From DASVAL01 sp035649575 (GTDB lineage Bacteria > Planctomycetota > UBA1135 > UBA2386): DNA of 40,988 nt. How positions within the stretch are numbered: the stretch's first letter is position 1; the number at the start of each line of letters is the position of its first letter. The notes under the pieces are model-generated. The model was not told the DNA's origin, made no database searches, and saw nothing but the letters and a program-made list of their open reading frames with translations. The stretch covers positions 1-40,988 of the forward strand of contig DASRJH010000113.1 in the NCBI GenBank assembly GCA_035649575.1, in the 5' to 3' direction. This document shows, piece by piece, positions 31,898-39,667 of the stretch. Both the position numbers and the translations under genes were made by a program.

Positions 31898-32494
31898 ATG
31901 AAGCTGGCAGATCTCCTCGTGCGGCTCGAGAAAGACGGACTCCTGCTTCTGTCCGACGCCAGGCTGCCGAGTGTCGTTTCGCTCGTGGTCGGCGCTCCCG
32001 CGAAGGGCTCGTGGTGGAGTCACCGGAAGGGCAGGGAGATCTATGCGCTGCTCGAGGAGTTGGGCGATCACGAGGACGTGCTGGCCGCAAAGCTCGTCGC
32101 TGGCAAGGTGACATTCCTGCATCGCCGTCTATGGCCATCGCTGCTCGCGATCGCGAGCGCGAGGGAGCCCTGGCAGATGAAGGGTCTGTCCTCCGCCGCT
32201 CGACGCCTGCTCGCGCGCGTCGAGGCCGAGGGCGCACTCGAAGCCAGCGGCGTGGCGGTGAAGGAATTGGAAGTCCGGCTGCTGGTGCACACCGAGCAGG
32301 TCCACACGAAGACTGGCAGCCACGCCCTCGTGCTGACCACCTGGTCGCACTGGGCCAAGCGCCACGCACCGATCGGTCGAGCAGTTCCCCTCGCGACGGC
32401 GAAGATGGAAGTGGAAGCAGCGCTCGATCCATCCGCGGTCAAACCCCGCCAAGCAGGAAGCGCACCGTTCGGGTGGCTTCGCGGGAAGGTGTGA
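31898..32494 (+). CDS. Conserved protein of unknown function
   Basis: A protein of 198 residues, soluble, mixed helix and strand, with no signal peptide. Salient text: 'LLLLSDARLPSVVSLVVGAP', 'GSWWSHRKGREIYALLEELG', 'HEDVLAAKLVAGKVTFLHRR', 'LWPSLLAIASAREPWQMKGL' and 'LEVRLLVHTEQVHTKTGSHA'. I recall similar uncharacterised proteins in many bacteria but no proven function; a nucleic-acid-related role would be a guess. The 43-bp direct repeats lie 31 bases before its start (31824-31866) and 60 bases after its stop (32555-32597). This suggests that it arrived as a cassette or by recombination between the copies. Confidence 0.7.
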   Translation: MKLADLLVRLEKDGLLLLSDARLPSVVSLVVGAPAKGSWWSHRKGREIYALLEELGDHEDVLAAKLVAGKVTFLHRRLWPSLLAIASAREPWQMKGLSSAARRLLARVEAEGALEASGVAVKELEVRLLVHTEQVHTKTGSHALVLTTWSHWAKRHAPIGRAVPLATAKMEVEAALDPSAVKPRQAGSAPFGWLRGKV

Positions 32495-32554
32495 CCTGCG
32501 GCGATTGTCCTCGCGGTCTGCGGTGACGATTCATCGGCCCGCTGCGGTCGAGCA

Positions 32555-32597
32555 CGGTGGCATCGATCACGAAGGGCGGTTGAAGCCGATGCGCTCG
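32555..32597. repeat. 43-bp direct repeat, copy B
   Basis: The second copy, three mismatches from copy A. The minus strand encodes the genuine C terminus of the ORF6N protein ('ERIGFNRPS' and stop at 32567). The plus strand reads 'TVASITKGG' and stop, which parallels the last residues of the WbsX-like protein. Confidence 0.8.
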
Positions 32598-33109
32598 CCC
32601 GTCGTGGGCGGCAGCGGCTGCAGCAGCAGGCGAATGGCTTCGAACACCGCGGCGATGCGTTCGTCGTGCGAAGCATGTTTCTTCTCGAGCTCGGCAACCC
32701 TGTGGGCCAGCTCCGCGTGATCGACGAGCAAGCGACGCAGCCGCACGAAGGCGCGCATGATCGCGACGTTGACCTCGGCCGCGCGCGGGGACCGCAGCAC
32801 GCTCGACAACATGGCGACGCCCTGCTCGGTGAAGGCCACCACCGTGGCGCGACGCCCGCCCCAACTTGAAATCACAGTTTGTGATTTCAAGTTCACAAGC
32901 TCTTGTCTCGTCAGGGGAAAGGCGAAGTCGGACGGGAAACGGGCTGGGTTGCGAGCGACGGCCTGGTTGATGCCGCCCGTCGGCACCCCGTACAGCCTGC
33001 CGAGATCCTCGTCGAGCAAGACGCGCTGACCACGGACGATCCGAATCCTGGCCCCAATCGCGTCGGCAGAGAGCGGGACTGATCGTCGATGCTGGCGGTG
33101 AATGGTCAT
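32567..33109 (-). CDS. ORF6N-domain DNA-binding protein
   Basis: A protein of 180 residues from ATG 33109, preceded by a good ribosome site (GGAGGA, four bases before). The ORF6N domain fills the N-terminal 120 residues: 'IRIVRGQRVLLDEDLGRLYG', 'VPTGGINQAVARNPARFPSD', 'FAFPLTRQELVNLKSQTVIS' and 'AFTEQGVAMLSSVLRSPRA', then the helix 'EVNVAIMRAFVRLRRLL'. The C-terminal part is a helical coiled-coil tail ending 'GERIGFNRPS'. ORF6N proteins occur in phages, plasmids and bacterial accessory regions and probably bind DNA as regulators. The codons for 'NLKSQTVI' form a perfect palindrome (separate entry), and a diverged copy lies 57 bases upstream of this start. Confidence 0.9.
   Translation of the reverse strand: MTIHRQHRRSVPLSADAIGARIRIVRGQRVLLDEDLGRLYGVPTGGINQAVARNPARFPSDFAFPLTRQELVNLKSQTVISSWGGRRATVVAFTEQGVAMLSSVLRSPRAAEVNVAIMRAFVRLRRLLVDHAELAHRVAELEKKHASHDERIAAVFEAIRLLLQPLPPTTGERIGFNRPS
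32863..32893. repeat. 14-bp perfect palindrome inside the ORF6N gene
   Basis: AACTTGAAATCACA / TGTGATTTCAAGTT around GTT. It lies within a 45-bp segment (32862-32906) that matches 33166-33210 at 40 of 45 positions. Because it is palindromic it reads as 'LKSQ'-like codons on either strand. Confidence 0.85.
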
Positions 33110-33168
33110 GGTTCCTCCGCCTGCTTGTGCTCGAACGGGGGAAGGACGACCGTGCTGCGAACCCACAA

Positions 33169-33195
33169 CTTGAAGTCACAGTTCGTGACTTCAAG
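33169..33195. repeat. Diverged copy of the ORF6N palindrome, upstream of the gene
   Basis: CTTGAAGTCAC / GTGACTTCAAG around AGTTC, in the 180-bp spacer between the divergent ORF6N and metallopeptidase genes. Compared with the copy in the gene, one A-T pair has become G-C on both arms at once, so base-pairing was kept. It may be an operator or a remnant of an ORF6N paralogue. Confidence 0.8.
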
Positions 33196-33289
33196 ATCGC
33201 AAGCTCTTGTGGCTGCTGGAGGAGCAATACCAGCCAGGACCGCGGTCCTGCACTCTGGCCTCTCTCGACCACAGAGCTATGGTCACCCT

Positions 33290-34327
33290 GTGCCCAAGCG
33301 ACGGCGACGACGGAAGGAGCCCTGGTGGGCCGACCTTCCCACGGAGGAGTTGCTCGACGTGCGCCTCTGCGACCTCGACCTCTCGATCACCGGCACCGCA
33401 CTCGAACACCGCCTCGACCGCCTGCACAAGGAGCTCGGGCGCGCCGGTCTCGTGTTCCGCCCCTATGCGTGGCTGTCGACGGACTGGTTCACGCCCGAGG
33501 GCTCCACGGGCTTCACGGTCCCGTTCTACCTCGCCCATCGCCGTCTCGTGCAGCTCGAACACGCGCAGATGTTCGAAGCCGAGGGCAGCACGCACGACTG
33601 GTGCATGAAGCTGCTGCGCCACGAAGCCGCGCATGCGATGGACAACGCCTACCGCCTGCACCAGCGCGCGGACTGGCGGCGCACGTTCGGCCGTTACAGC
33701 GCGCCCTACCGGAGCGCCTACCATGTCCGCCCGACGAGCAAGAACTACGTGCTGCATCTCGGGTCGTGGTATGCGCAGAGCCATCCCGCCGAGGACTATG
33801 CCGAGACGTTCGCAGTCTGGCTGGCCCCCCACTCGCGTTGGGAGGTCGAGTACGAAGGCTGGCCTGCTCTCAAGAAGCTCCGGCAACTCGACAAGATCCT
33901 GCGCGACATCGGCGACCTGCCGCCGACCGTGCATTCACGCGAACGCGAAGAGTCGCTGCCGCGCCTGCGCTCGACGCTGCGCGAGTACTATCGGCGCAAG
34001 CAGGGATCCTACGGGCAGCAGCCGCCGTGGCTGCACGATCGCGAGCTGCGGATGCTGTTCGGCACGGCGGACAGCACGTCGCGGCGCGAACATGCAGCGA
34101 CGTTCCTCAAAGGCCAACGCACGGCTCTTCGCACCAAAGTCGCGGCGCTCACGGGCCAGTACCGCTACGTTGTCGATCAGGCTCTCGACGCGATGATCCA
34201 GCGCTGCCGCGAACTCGACCTGCGCGTCTCCCGCCAGACGGCGGAGGCACGCCTCGGAGCGGCCGTGTTGTCGACGATGGTGACGCTGGCCCTCTCTCGC
34301 GGCCACAAGCCGCGGTTCCGCCGATGA
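33290..34327 (+). CDS. Putative zinc metallopeptidase (HEAAH)
   Basis: A protein of 345 residues from the GTG at 33290, opening with a basic stretch 'PKRRRRRKEPWW'; earlier in-frame starts run through the palindrome and are unlikely. Residues 'MKLLRHEAAHAMDNAYRLHQ' give HEAAH at 111-115, two zinc histidines and the catalytic Glu. The third ligand is probably in 'SHPAEDYAETFAVWLAPHSR' (about 165-185), as in the uncharacterised 'putative zinc-binding metallopeptidase' family. No signal peptide, so it is cytoplasmic. Its TGA overlaps the ATG of an ATP-grasp ligase by four bases. A peptidase and a ligase made together suggests processing of a peptide product or a protein tag, but no precursor peptide is visible. 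Confidence 0.75.
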   Translation: MPKRRRRRKEPWWADLPTEELLDVRLCDLDLSITGTALEHRLDRLHKELGRAGLVFRPYAWLSTDWFTPEGSTGFTVPFYLAHRRLVQLEHAQMFEAEGSTHDWCMKLLRHEAAHAMDNAYRLHQRADWRRTFGRYSAPYRSAYHVRPTSKNYVLHLGSWYAQSHPAEDYAETFAVWLAPHSRWEVEYEGWPALKKLRQLDKILRDIGDLPPTVHSREREESLPRLRSTLREYYRRKQGSYGQQPPWLHDRELRMLFGTADSTSRREHAATFLKGQRTALRTKVAALTGQYRYVVDQALDAMIQRCRELDLRVSRQTAEARLGAAVLSTMVTLALSRGHKPRFRR

Positions 34328-35355
34328 GGAAGCTGCGCGTGCTCGTGGCCATGCACGACGTGCTCGTGCCGCCGCCCGACGCGGACAAGCTGCCACCGAG
34401 CGAGACCTGGACCTACCAGATGGAGCTCGACGTCGTGCGCACTCTGCGCGAGATCGGCCACGACGTGCGTGTGCTCGGCATCGGCTACGAGCTGAAACCG
34501 GTGCGCGACTCGATCGCCGAATACAAACCGCACATCGTCTTCAACATCCTGACCGACTTCCACGACGTCGTGACCTACGAGGCGCACTTCGTGAGCTTCC
34601 TCGAGCTGTGCAAGCAGCCCTACACGGGCTGCAACCCGCGCGGCATCACGCTCGCCGGCGACAAGGCGCTCAGCAAGCAGATCCTCGCCTGGCACCGCAT
34701 CCCGTGCCCGCTGTTCACGGTGTTCCCGCTGCGCCAGAAGCCCGCGCGGCTGCCGGCCCGCATGCAGTTCCCGGTCATCGTGAAGTCCGCGGTGCAGCAC
34801 GGCAGTGCCGGCATCGCGCAAGCCTCCGTCGTGCACGACGACAAGGAGCTGAAGGAACGCGTCGGGTTCCTGCACCGCACACTGCAGACCGACGTCGTCG
34901 TCGAACAGTTCCTCGAGGGCCGCGAGTTCACCGTCAGCGTGCTCGGCAACGAAAGGCTCGAGTCGTTCCCGATCTGGGAGCTCTGGTTCGACAAGCTGCC
35001 CGAGGGCAACGAGGCGATCGCGACGTCGCGCGTGAAGTGGGACGAACGCTACCAGAAGCGGGTCGGCTTGCGCACGGGGCGCGCGCGCGATCTCGGCAAG
35101 GACGTCGAAGAGCGGATCCACGCGATCTGCAAGCGCACCTACCGCGCCTTGCACCTGTCCGGCTACGCGCGCGTCGACCTGCGCATGGACAACCAGGGAC
35201 GCGTCTACGTGATCGAAGCGAACGTGAACAGCGATCTCACGCCGGGCGAGGACTTTCCAGATTCAGCGAAGCACGCGGGGCTCGACTACGGCCAGTTGTT
35301 GCAGCGCATCCTGAACGTCGGCCTCGGCTACAAGCCCGCGTGGATGATCGAATGA
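34324..35355 (+). CDS. D-alanine-D-alanine ligase-like ATP-grasp enzyme
   Basis: A protein of 343 residues from ATG 34324. The fold is Ddl-like: an N-terminal Rossmann part ending 'QPYTGCNPRGITLAGDKALS', ATP-binding 'MQFPVIVKSAVQHGSAGIAQ', 'EQFLEGREFTVSVLGNER', and the metal site 'RVDLRMDNQGRVYVIEANVN' followed by 'LTPGEDFPDSA'. In true Ddl the last motif reads 'E-I-N-T-x-P-G-x-T'; here it is 'EANVNSDLTPG'. These enzymes join a carboxylate to an amine using ATP. The D-Ala-D-Ala reaction is not implied: the partner is a metallopeptidase, not a cell-wall gene. A different amide bond is more likely. Confidence 0.8.
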   Translation: MRKLRVLVAMHDVLVPPPDADKLPPSETWTYQMELDVVRTLREIGHDVRVLGIGYELKPVRDSIAEYKPHIVFNILTDFHDVVTYEAHFVSFLELCKQPYTGCNPRGITLAGDKALSKQILAWHRIPCPLFTVFPLRQKPARLPARMQFPVIVKSAVQHGSAGIAQASVVHDDKELKERVGFLHRTLQTDVVVEQFLEGREFTVSVLGNERLESFPIWELWFDKLPEGNEAIATSRVKWDERYQKRVGLRTGRARDLGKDVEERIHAICKRTYRALHLSGYARVDLRMDNQGRVYVIEANVNSDLTPGEDFPDSAKHAGLDYGQLLQRILNVGLGYKPAWMIE

Positions 35356-35382
35356 GCTTGTGGTTCCGGGCGAGTCCGGGTT

Positions 35383-35402
35383 GGGCGCGGATCTCCGTGC
35401 CC
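35383..35402. terminator. Possible terminator hairpin between convergent genes
   Basis: GGGCGCGG / CCGTGCCC, eight pairs including one G-T, around loop ATCT. It lies in the 66-bp gap between the stop of the ATP-grasp gene (35355) and that of the BNR/PDZ gene (35422). No T tract. Confidence 0.45.
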
Positions 35403-35421
35403 CCGGCCTGCTCGAACTCGT

Positions 35422-38400
35422 CTACCACCGACCGATCGGCCCGACTTGGCGCTGCTCTTCCTCTTCCTCGACATCACCTTCCTCCTCCTCGAGGCCGACG
35501 CTGTTGGCGACCTCGGGCGGAACGGTCGGATCGGCTTCGATGCGGAGCGCCTGCTCGCACTGCTTGCCGTCGACTTCGAGCACGAGGCGGTAGGTCCCGA
35601 GCGGCACGCCGCGCGCGCCGCCGCGGCCGCCACCGAAGCCACCACCCTGCTGGCCACCTTGGCCACCCTGTTGACCACCTTGACCGCGCGGCCCTGCGCC
35701 ACCCGGGCGACCGGGTTCCCGGTTGGCCTCACGGCCGGCCTCCCGGTTGACCCCGGGTTCCCGGTTGCCCTCACGACCGGGCTCACGACCGGCCTCGCGC
35801 GCGGGAGCAGAGGCGTCGGCGGTACCCGGCGCCGCTGCGGGCGGCGTCGCGTTCTGACGGCCACCGCCTGCTGCTTGCGGGGGGCGCGCCGTCAGGTCCC
35901 ACGTGACCTGGTGCAGACCGGGCTCCGTCTTCGCTTCGAGCTCGCGCACGACCTTGCCCGCGTAGTCGAAGATCTTGATCGACGCCTTCTCCGCCTTCTT
36001 GGTCAGCGAGTAGCTGATCACGGCACCGCGGCCCGGGTTCTCGCCGACGAAGCGCTGGTAACCGGTGCCGGTACCGCGCGAGGGTTCGCTGTGCCAACGC
36101 ACGACCGGCGTCGGCTCGTAGAGGAAGGCCGTCGCCTCGACGGCTTCCCCGGTCATCTGGCGCAGCGGCGCGATGTCCGTGATCCACACGCTGCGGCCGT
36201 GCGTCGCAGCGACGAGATCGCTGCCGTTGGGCTGCAGCGCCAGCTCGTGCACGGCGACGGTCGGCAGGTTGGTGCCGTTGATCCTGGTCCAGGTCTTGCC
36301 GCGATCGAGCGAGGCGAACGCCGCGAACTCGGTGCCGCAGAACAAGAGGTTCGCGTTCTTGAGATCCTCGCGCATGCAGCGCGTCGATCCGATCGGCAGG
36401 TTGCCGGTGATCGAGCGCCACGTGGTGCCGAAGTCCTCGGTCACGTAGACGTAGGGCTTGTCGTCGTCGCTGCGATGCGCGTCGAACGCGGCGTAGCAGC
36501 GGCCTTCGTGAAAGCGCGACGGCTCCAACGTGGCGACCCAGCGCGGGCCGGGCAGGCCGACCTTGTCGGCGACGTTGGTCCAGTTCGCACCTCCGTCCTT
36601 CGTCACCCACACGTTGCCGTCGTCCGTGCCGCACCACAGCACGTCCGCATTCATCGGCGACTCGGCGACGGCCGTCGCGGTGCCGCGTCCCGTGCGCGAG
36701 ATCTCGGGCGAGATCACCTTGAGGTCGTCGCCGCGCTTCACCGAGCGGAAGACGTAGTTGCCGCCGCAATAGAAGATGCCCGGGTTGTGCGACGACAGGA
36801 TGAACGGCGTGTTCCAGTTGAACCGGTAGCGCACGCCGCGGGTCGCGCGCGGCCGGATGCCCGACGAGACGCCAGTCGCGAGGTTGCGCCGGTTCATCGC
36901 GCCGTTCTGGCTCTCGCTGTAGACGATGTCGGGGTCGAACGGATCGACGCGGCAGACGAAGCCGTCGCCGCCGCCGACGTTGATCCAGTCTTCGTTGAGG
37001 ATCCCGGAACCCGAGAGCACGCGTGACGGTCCGCCCCAACTGCCGTTGTCCTGCAGGCCGCCGTAGACGCGGTAGGGCCGGCGCGAGTCGATCGCGACGT
37101 GGTAGAACTGGCCGAGTGCCAGGTGGTTCAGGTGCTCCCACCGCCGCGTGCGGTCCCAGCTCACGTAGAAGCCGCCATCGCATCCCGTGATGATGTGCCG
37201 GCCGTCGCGTGGATCGATCCACAGCGCGTGGTGGTCGGCGTGCACGCGGCTGCCCGCGTCGGCCGTGAAGGTCTTGCCGCCGTTCGTCGAACGGTGCAGC
37301 GAGACGCCGGCCGCGTAGAGGTAGCGCTCGTCGCTCGGGTCGACGCGGATCTGGCTGAAGTACATCGGGCGCGGATTCAGGCTGTTGACGCGCGTCCAGC
37401 TCTCGCCCTTGTCGGACGAACGGTAGATGCCGCCATACTCATGGCTGTCGGCGCCCTGCTGGGCCTGCACGTTCGGCATCTGGCCCGCGTACTGGTAGCC
37501 GAACGGACGCTGGCGCGCCGAGGACGAGGACACGAGCTTGACCGCGACTTCCTTCGCCTCCTTGTTGCGTTCGATCTTGAAGGTCGCCGTTTCGCCCTCC
37601 CTCTTGGCGCCGAGGATCTCGGTCAGCGCTTCGGTCGTCGCGATCGGCGTGCCGTCGCACTCCTTCAGGATGTCGCCTTCCTCGAGACCACCCTTCTGGG
37701 CCGCGCTGTCGTCGCCGACGCGTACGATCGAGAGCGTGCCGTCGTCCTGCTCGCGCGCGAACGCGCCGAAGTAGGTGTTCATGAACGGCGCGCCGCCGAA
37801 GCCGCCGCGTCCACCACCACCACCGCCGCCCCCACCGCCACCACCTGCACCTCCGCGACCGCCGCCCGCGGGGCGCTCGGACAGCGTGGCCGTGAGCTGC
37901 ACGGTCTCGGCGCCGCGGCGCACGGTCAGCGCCACCTTTTCGCCGGGCTTGTGGATGCGCACGAGCTCGGTCAGCTGCTCGACCGAGCTGACCGGCTCGT
38001 CGGCAATCGAGAGCAACACGTCTTCGTTCTTGGCGCCCGCGCGGTCGGCGGGACTGCCTTCGGGAACGTCGGTGACCTTGATCCCGTCCGGAAGCTCCTC
38101 GCCCGACAGCCCGAGGTAGGCGGGCACGGGACCGGCGCCGAGCGCACTGAGCGGCCGCTCCTCGAGCTTCACGTCGACGTCGAGCGTCTCCGCGCCGCGC
38201 TGCACCTTGAGCGCCACGGCGTCGCTGGGCTTGCTGTTCGACACCAGGTCCGACAGCTTCGCGTAGCCCTCGAGCGGCTTGCCGCCGAGCGCCAACACGA
38301 CGTCACCGTCCTTGAGACCGGCCTTCTCGGCGGGGCTCTTCGCCGTCACGCGCGTGATGCGCGCCTTGCCGTCGACGTCCTCACCCTGAAGGCCAAGGAA

Positions 38401-39399
38401 TGCGTTGCCGCCCGCGACACCCATGCCGATGCGATCGCAGTCGACGATCGCGTAGGCGACGTTCGGATCCTTGCCATACCAATCCACGTCGCACCGGCCG
38501 TATTGGCCCGACGGCAACCCGTTCGTCAGCTTCTGGAACGTGCGCCCGCCGTCCGTGGTCCGGTAGAGCCCGGCGTTCGGTCCCCACTTCAGCATGGGGT
38601 CGTAGCTGTCGTAGCCGTCCGGGACCGGCGTCGGGCCAACGTGGCTGTCGAACTCATCGCGCTGCCGCGTCCACATCGACACGATCAGGCACTCGGGATC
38701 GGCGGGGTTCATCGCAACGTCGATCACGCCGGTCTTGTCGTCGAGGTAGAGCACCTTCTGCCAGCTCTTGCCGCCATCGGTCGTCTTGAACAGTCCGCGC
38801 TCCTCGTTGGGTCCGTAGCAGCGCCCGAGCGCCCCAACGTAGACGATGTCGGCGTTGCCCGGGTGGATCGCGATGCCGCCGATCTGGTGGGTCTGGTCGA
38901 GACCCATGTGCGTCCACGTCTTGCCGCCATCGATCGACTTGTAGACGCCGTTGCCGTAGCTGACCGAGTTGCGCGGATTGCCCTCACCAGTTCCGACCCA
39001 GACGATGTCCTTGTTCGACGCGGCGACCTCGACGTCGCCGATCGAGACCGTGGCCTCGCGCTCGAACTGGTGCTCGAACGTGACGCCATTGTTCGTCGTC
39101 TTGAGCAGGCCGCCCGACGCAGTCGCGACGAACCACGTCGACGGATCGGTCGCGGAAACGGAGATCGCCGTGATGCGGCCGCCCATGCCTGCGGGTCCGA
39201 TCGAACGCCACTTCTGCGTGCTGGCCCAGGCGTCGGGCAGGACCGCCGGAGTCGCTTCGCGATTGCGAGCTGGTGCGCCTTCGGGCCGTCCTTGCGGGCG
39301 ATCCTGGGCCGGGGTGACGCTGCCGATGAGCGCCAACGATGGGATCAGCAGAAGGCGCGCAGCAGATGTGCGCACGGAAGAGGTGGCAGTCTTGGTCAT
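35422..39399 (-). CDS. Secreted BNR/sortilin-like beta-propeller protein with three PDZ domains
   Basis: A protein of 1325 residues from ATG 39399 (GGAG ribosome site nearby). The signal peptide is 'LLLIPSLALIGSVTPAQ'. The body is a glycosidase-like or Vps10-type propeller with about nine Asp-box repeats, such as 'SIDGGKTW', 'TTDGGKSW', 'SSDKGESW', 'TKDGGANW' and 'SLDRGKTW'. Into the first propeller are inserted three PDZ-like domains at about 333-415, 425-510 and 546-632 ('SPAEKAGLKDGDVVLAL', 'SPADRAGAKNEDVLLSI', 'AAQKGGLEEGDILKE'). A glycine run lies at about 513-535. Near 1200-1235 is a low-complexity stretch of 'NREPGREA'-like repeats, then Gly/Gln-rich sequence. The C terminus is highly acidic. 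Its role is unknown; propeller proteins of this type are often periplasmic or surface-attached. Confidence 0.85.
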   Translation of the reverse strand: MTKTATSSVRTSAARLLLIPSLALIGSVTPAQDRPQGRPEGAPARNREATPAVLPDAWASTQKWRSIGPAGMGGRITAISVSATDPSTWFVATASGGLLKTTNNGVTFEHQFEREATVSIGDVEVAASNKDIVWVGTGEGNPRNSVSYGNGVYKSIDGGKTWTHMGLDQTHQIGGIAIHPGNADIVYVGALGRCYGPNEERGLFKTTDGGKSWQKVLYLDDKTGVIDVAMNPADPECLIVSMWTRQRDEFDSHVGPTPVPDGYDSYDPMLKWGPNAGLYRTTDGGRTFQKLTNGLPSGQYGRCDVDWYGKDPNVAYAIVDCDRIGMGVAGGNAFLGLQGEDVDGKARITRVTAKSPAEKAGLKDGDVVLALGGKPLEGYAKLSDLVSNSKPSDAVALKVQRGAETLDVDVKLEERPLSALGAGPVPAYLGLSGEELPDGIKVTDVPEGSPADRAGAKNEDVLLSIADEPVSSVEQLTELVRIHKPGEKVALTVRRGAETVQLTATLSERPAGGGRGGAGGGGGGGGGGGGRGGFGGAPFMNTYFGAFAREQDDGTLSIVRVGDDSAAQKGGLEEGDILKECDGTPIATTEALTEILGAKREGETATFKIERNKEAKEVAVKLVSSSSARQRPFGYQYAGQMPNVQAQQGADSHEYGGIYRSSDKGESWTRVNSLNPRPMYFSQIRVDPSDERYLYAAGVSLHRSTNGGKTFTADAGSRVHADHHALWIDPRDGRHIITGCDGGFYVSWDRTRRWEHLNHLALGQFYHVAIDSRRPYRVYGGLQDNGSWGGPSRVLSGSGILNEDWINVGGGDGFVCRVDPFDPDIVYSESQNGAMNRRNLATGVSSGIRPRATRGVRYRFNWNTPFILSSHNPGIFYCGGNYVFRSVKRGDDLKVISPEISRTGRGTATAVAESPMNADVLWCGTDDGNVWVTKDGGANWTNVADKVGLPGPRWVATLEPSRFHEGRCYAAFDAHRSDDDKPYVYVTEDFGTTWRSITGNLPIGSTRCMREDLKNANLLFCGTEFAAFASLDRGKTWTRINGTNLPTVAVHELALQPNGSDLVAATHGRSVWITDIAPLRQMTGEAVEATAFLYEPTPVVRWHSEPSRGTGTGYQRFVGENPGRGAVISYSLTKKAEKASIKIFDYAGKVVRELEAKTEPGLHQVTWDLTARPPQAAGGGRQNATPPAAAPGTADASAPAREAGREPGREGNREPGVNREAGREANREPGRPGGAGPRGQGGQQGGQGGQQGGGFGGGRGGARGVPLGTYRLVLEVDGKQCEQALRIEADPTVPPEVANSVGLEEEEGDVEEEEEQRQVGPIGRW

Positions 39400-39602
39400 G
39401 ACGTAGCTCCGCCGCGAAAGGGCAATCTCCTCTGGGGTGAACGCGGGACTCTAGATCCACGGCTCGCGGGCGGTCCAGCCCCCGCCGCCTGCATTCCGCA
39501 GCCTCGCCGCGGCAAGCGAGCAAGACCGACCGGCACGTGCGCCGCGCCGCGGATCGACGGCCGGTCCCATGACAGGGGGAACCCGCCGCCGGGCCGCCAC
39601 GA

Positions 39603-39608
39603 TATGCT
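39603..39608 (+). promoter_or_regulatory. Candidate -10 element for the 39668 gene
   Basis: TATGCT lies 59 bases before the ATG at 39668, in the 268-bp spacer between divergent genes. The leader would be about 50 bases. No clear -35 element was found, and nothing else recognisable is in this spacer. Confidence 0.25.
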
Positions 39609-39667
39609 CGGCCCCTCCTGAATCGGCTGCGAACCGATTCGCTTCCCTCCCTTCCAGGACCCATCCC

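Noticed and set aside
34324..35355. Assignment of the ATP-grasp enzyme as a true cell-wall D-Ala-D-Ala ligase
   Set aside because: There are no mur genes nearby, the partner is a metallopeptidase, and the C-terminal metal/substrate motif differs from the Ddl consensus.
37800..37870. GC-rich CCX repeat tract as a possible CRISPR or regulatory repeat
   Set aside because: It is the coding sequence for a glycine run in the BNR/PDZ protein. There are no spacers or regular repeat units.
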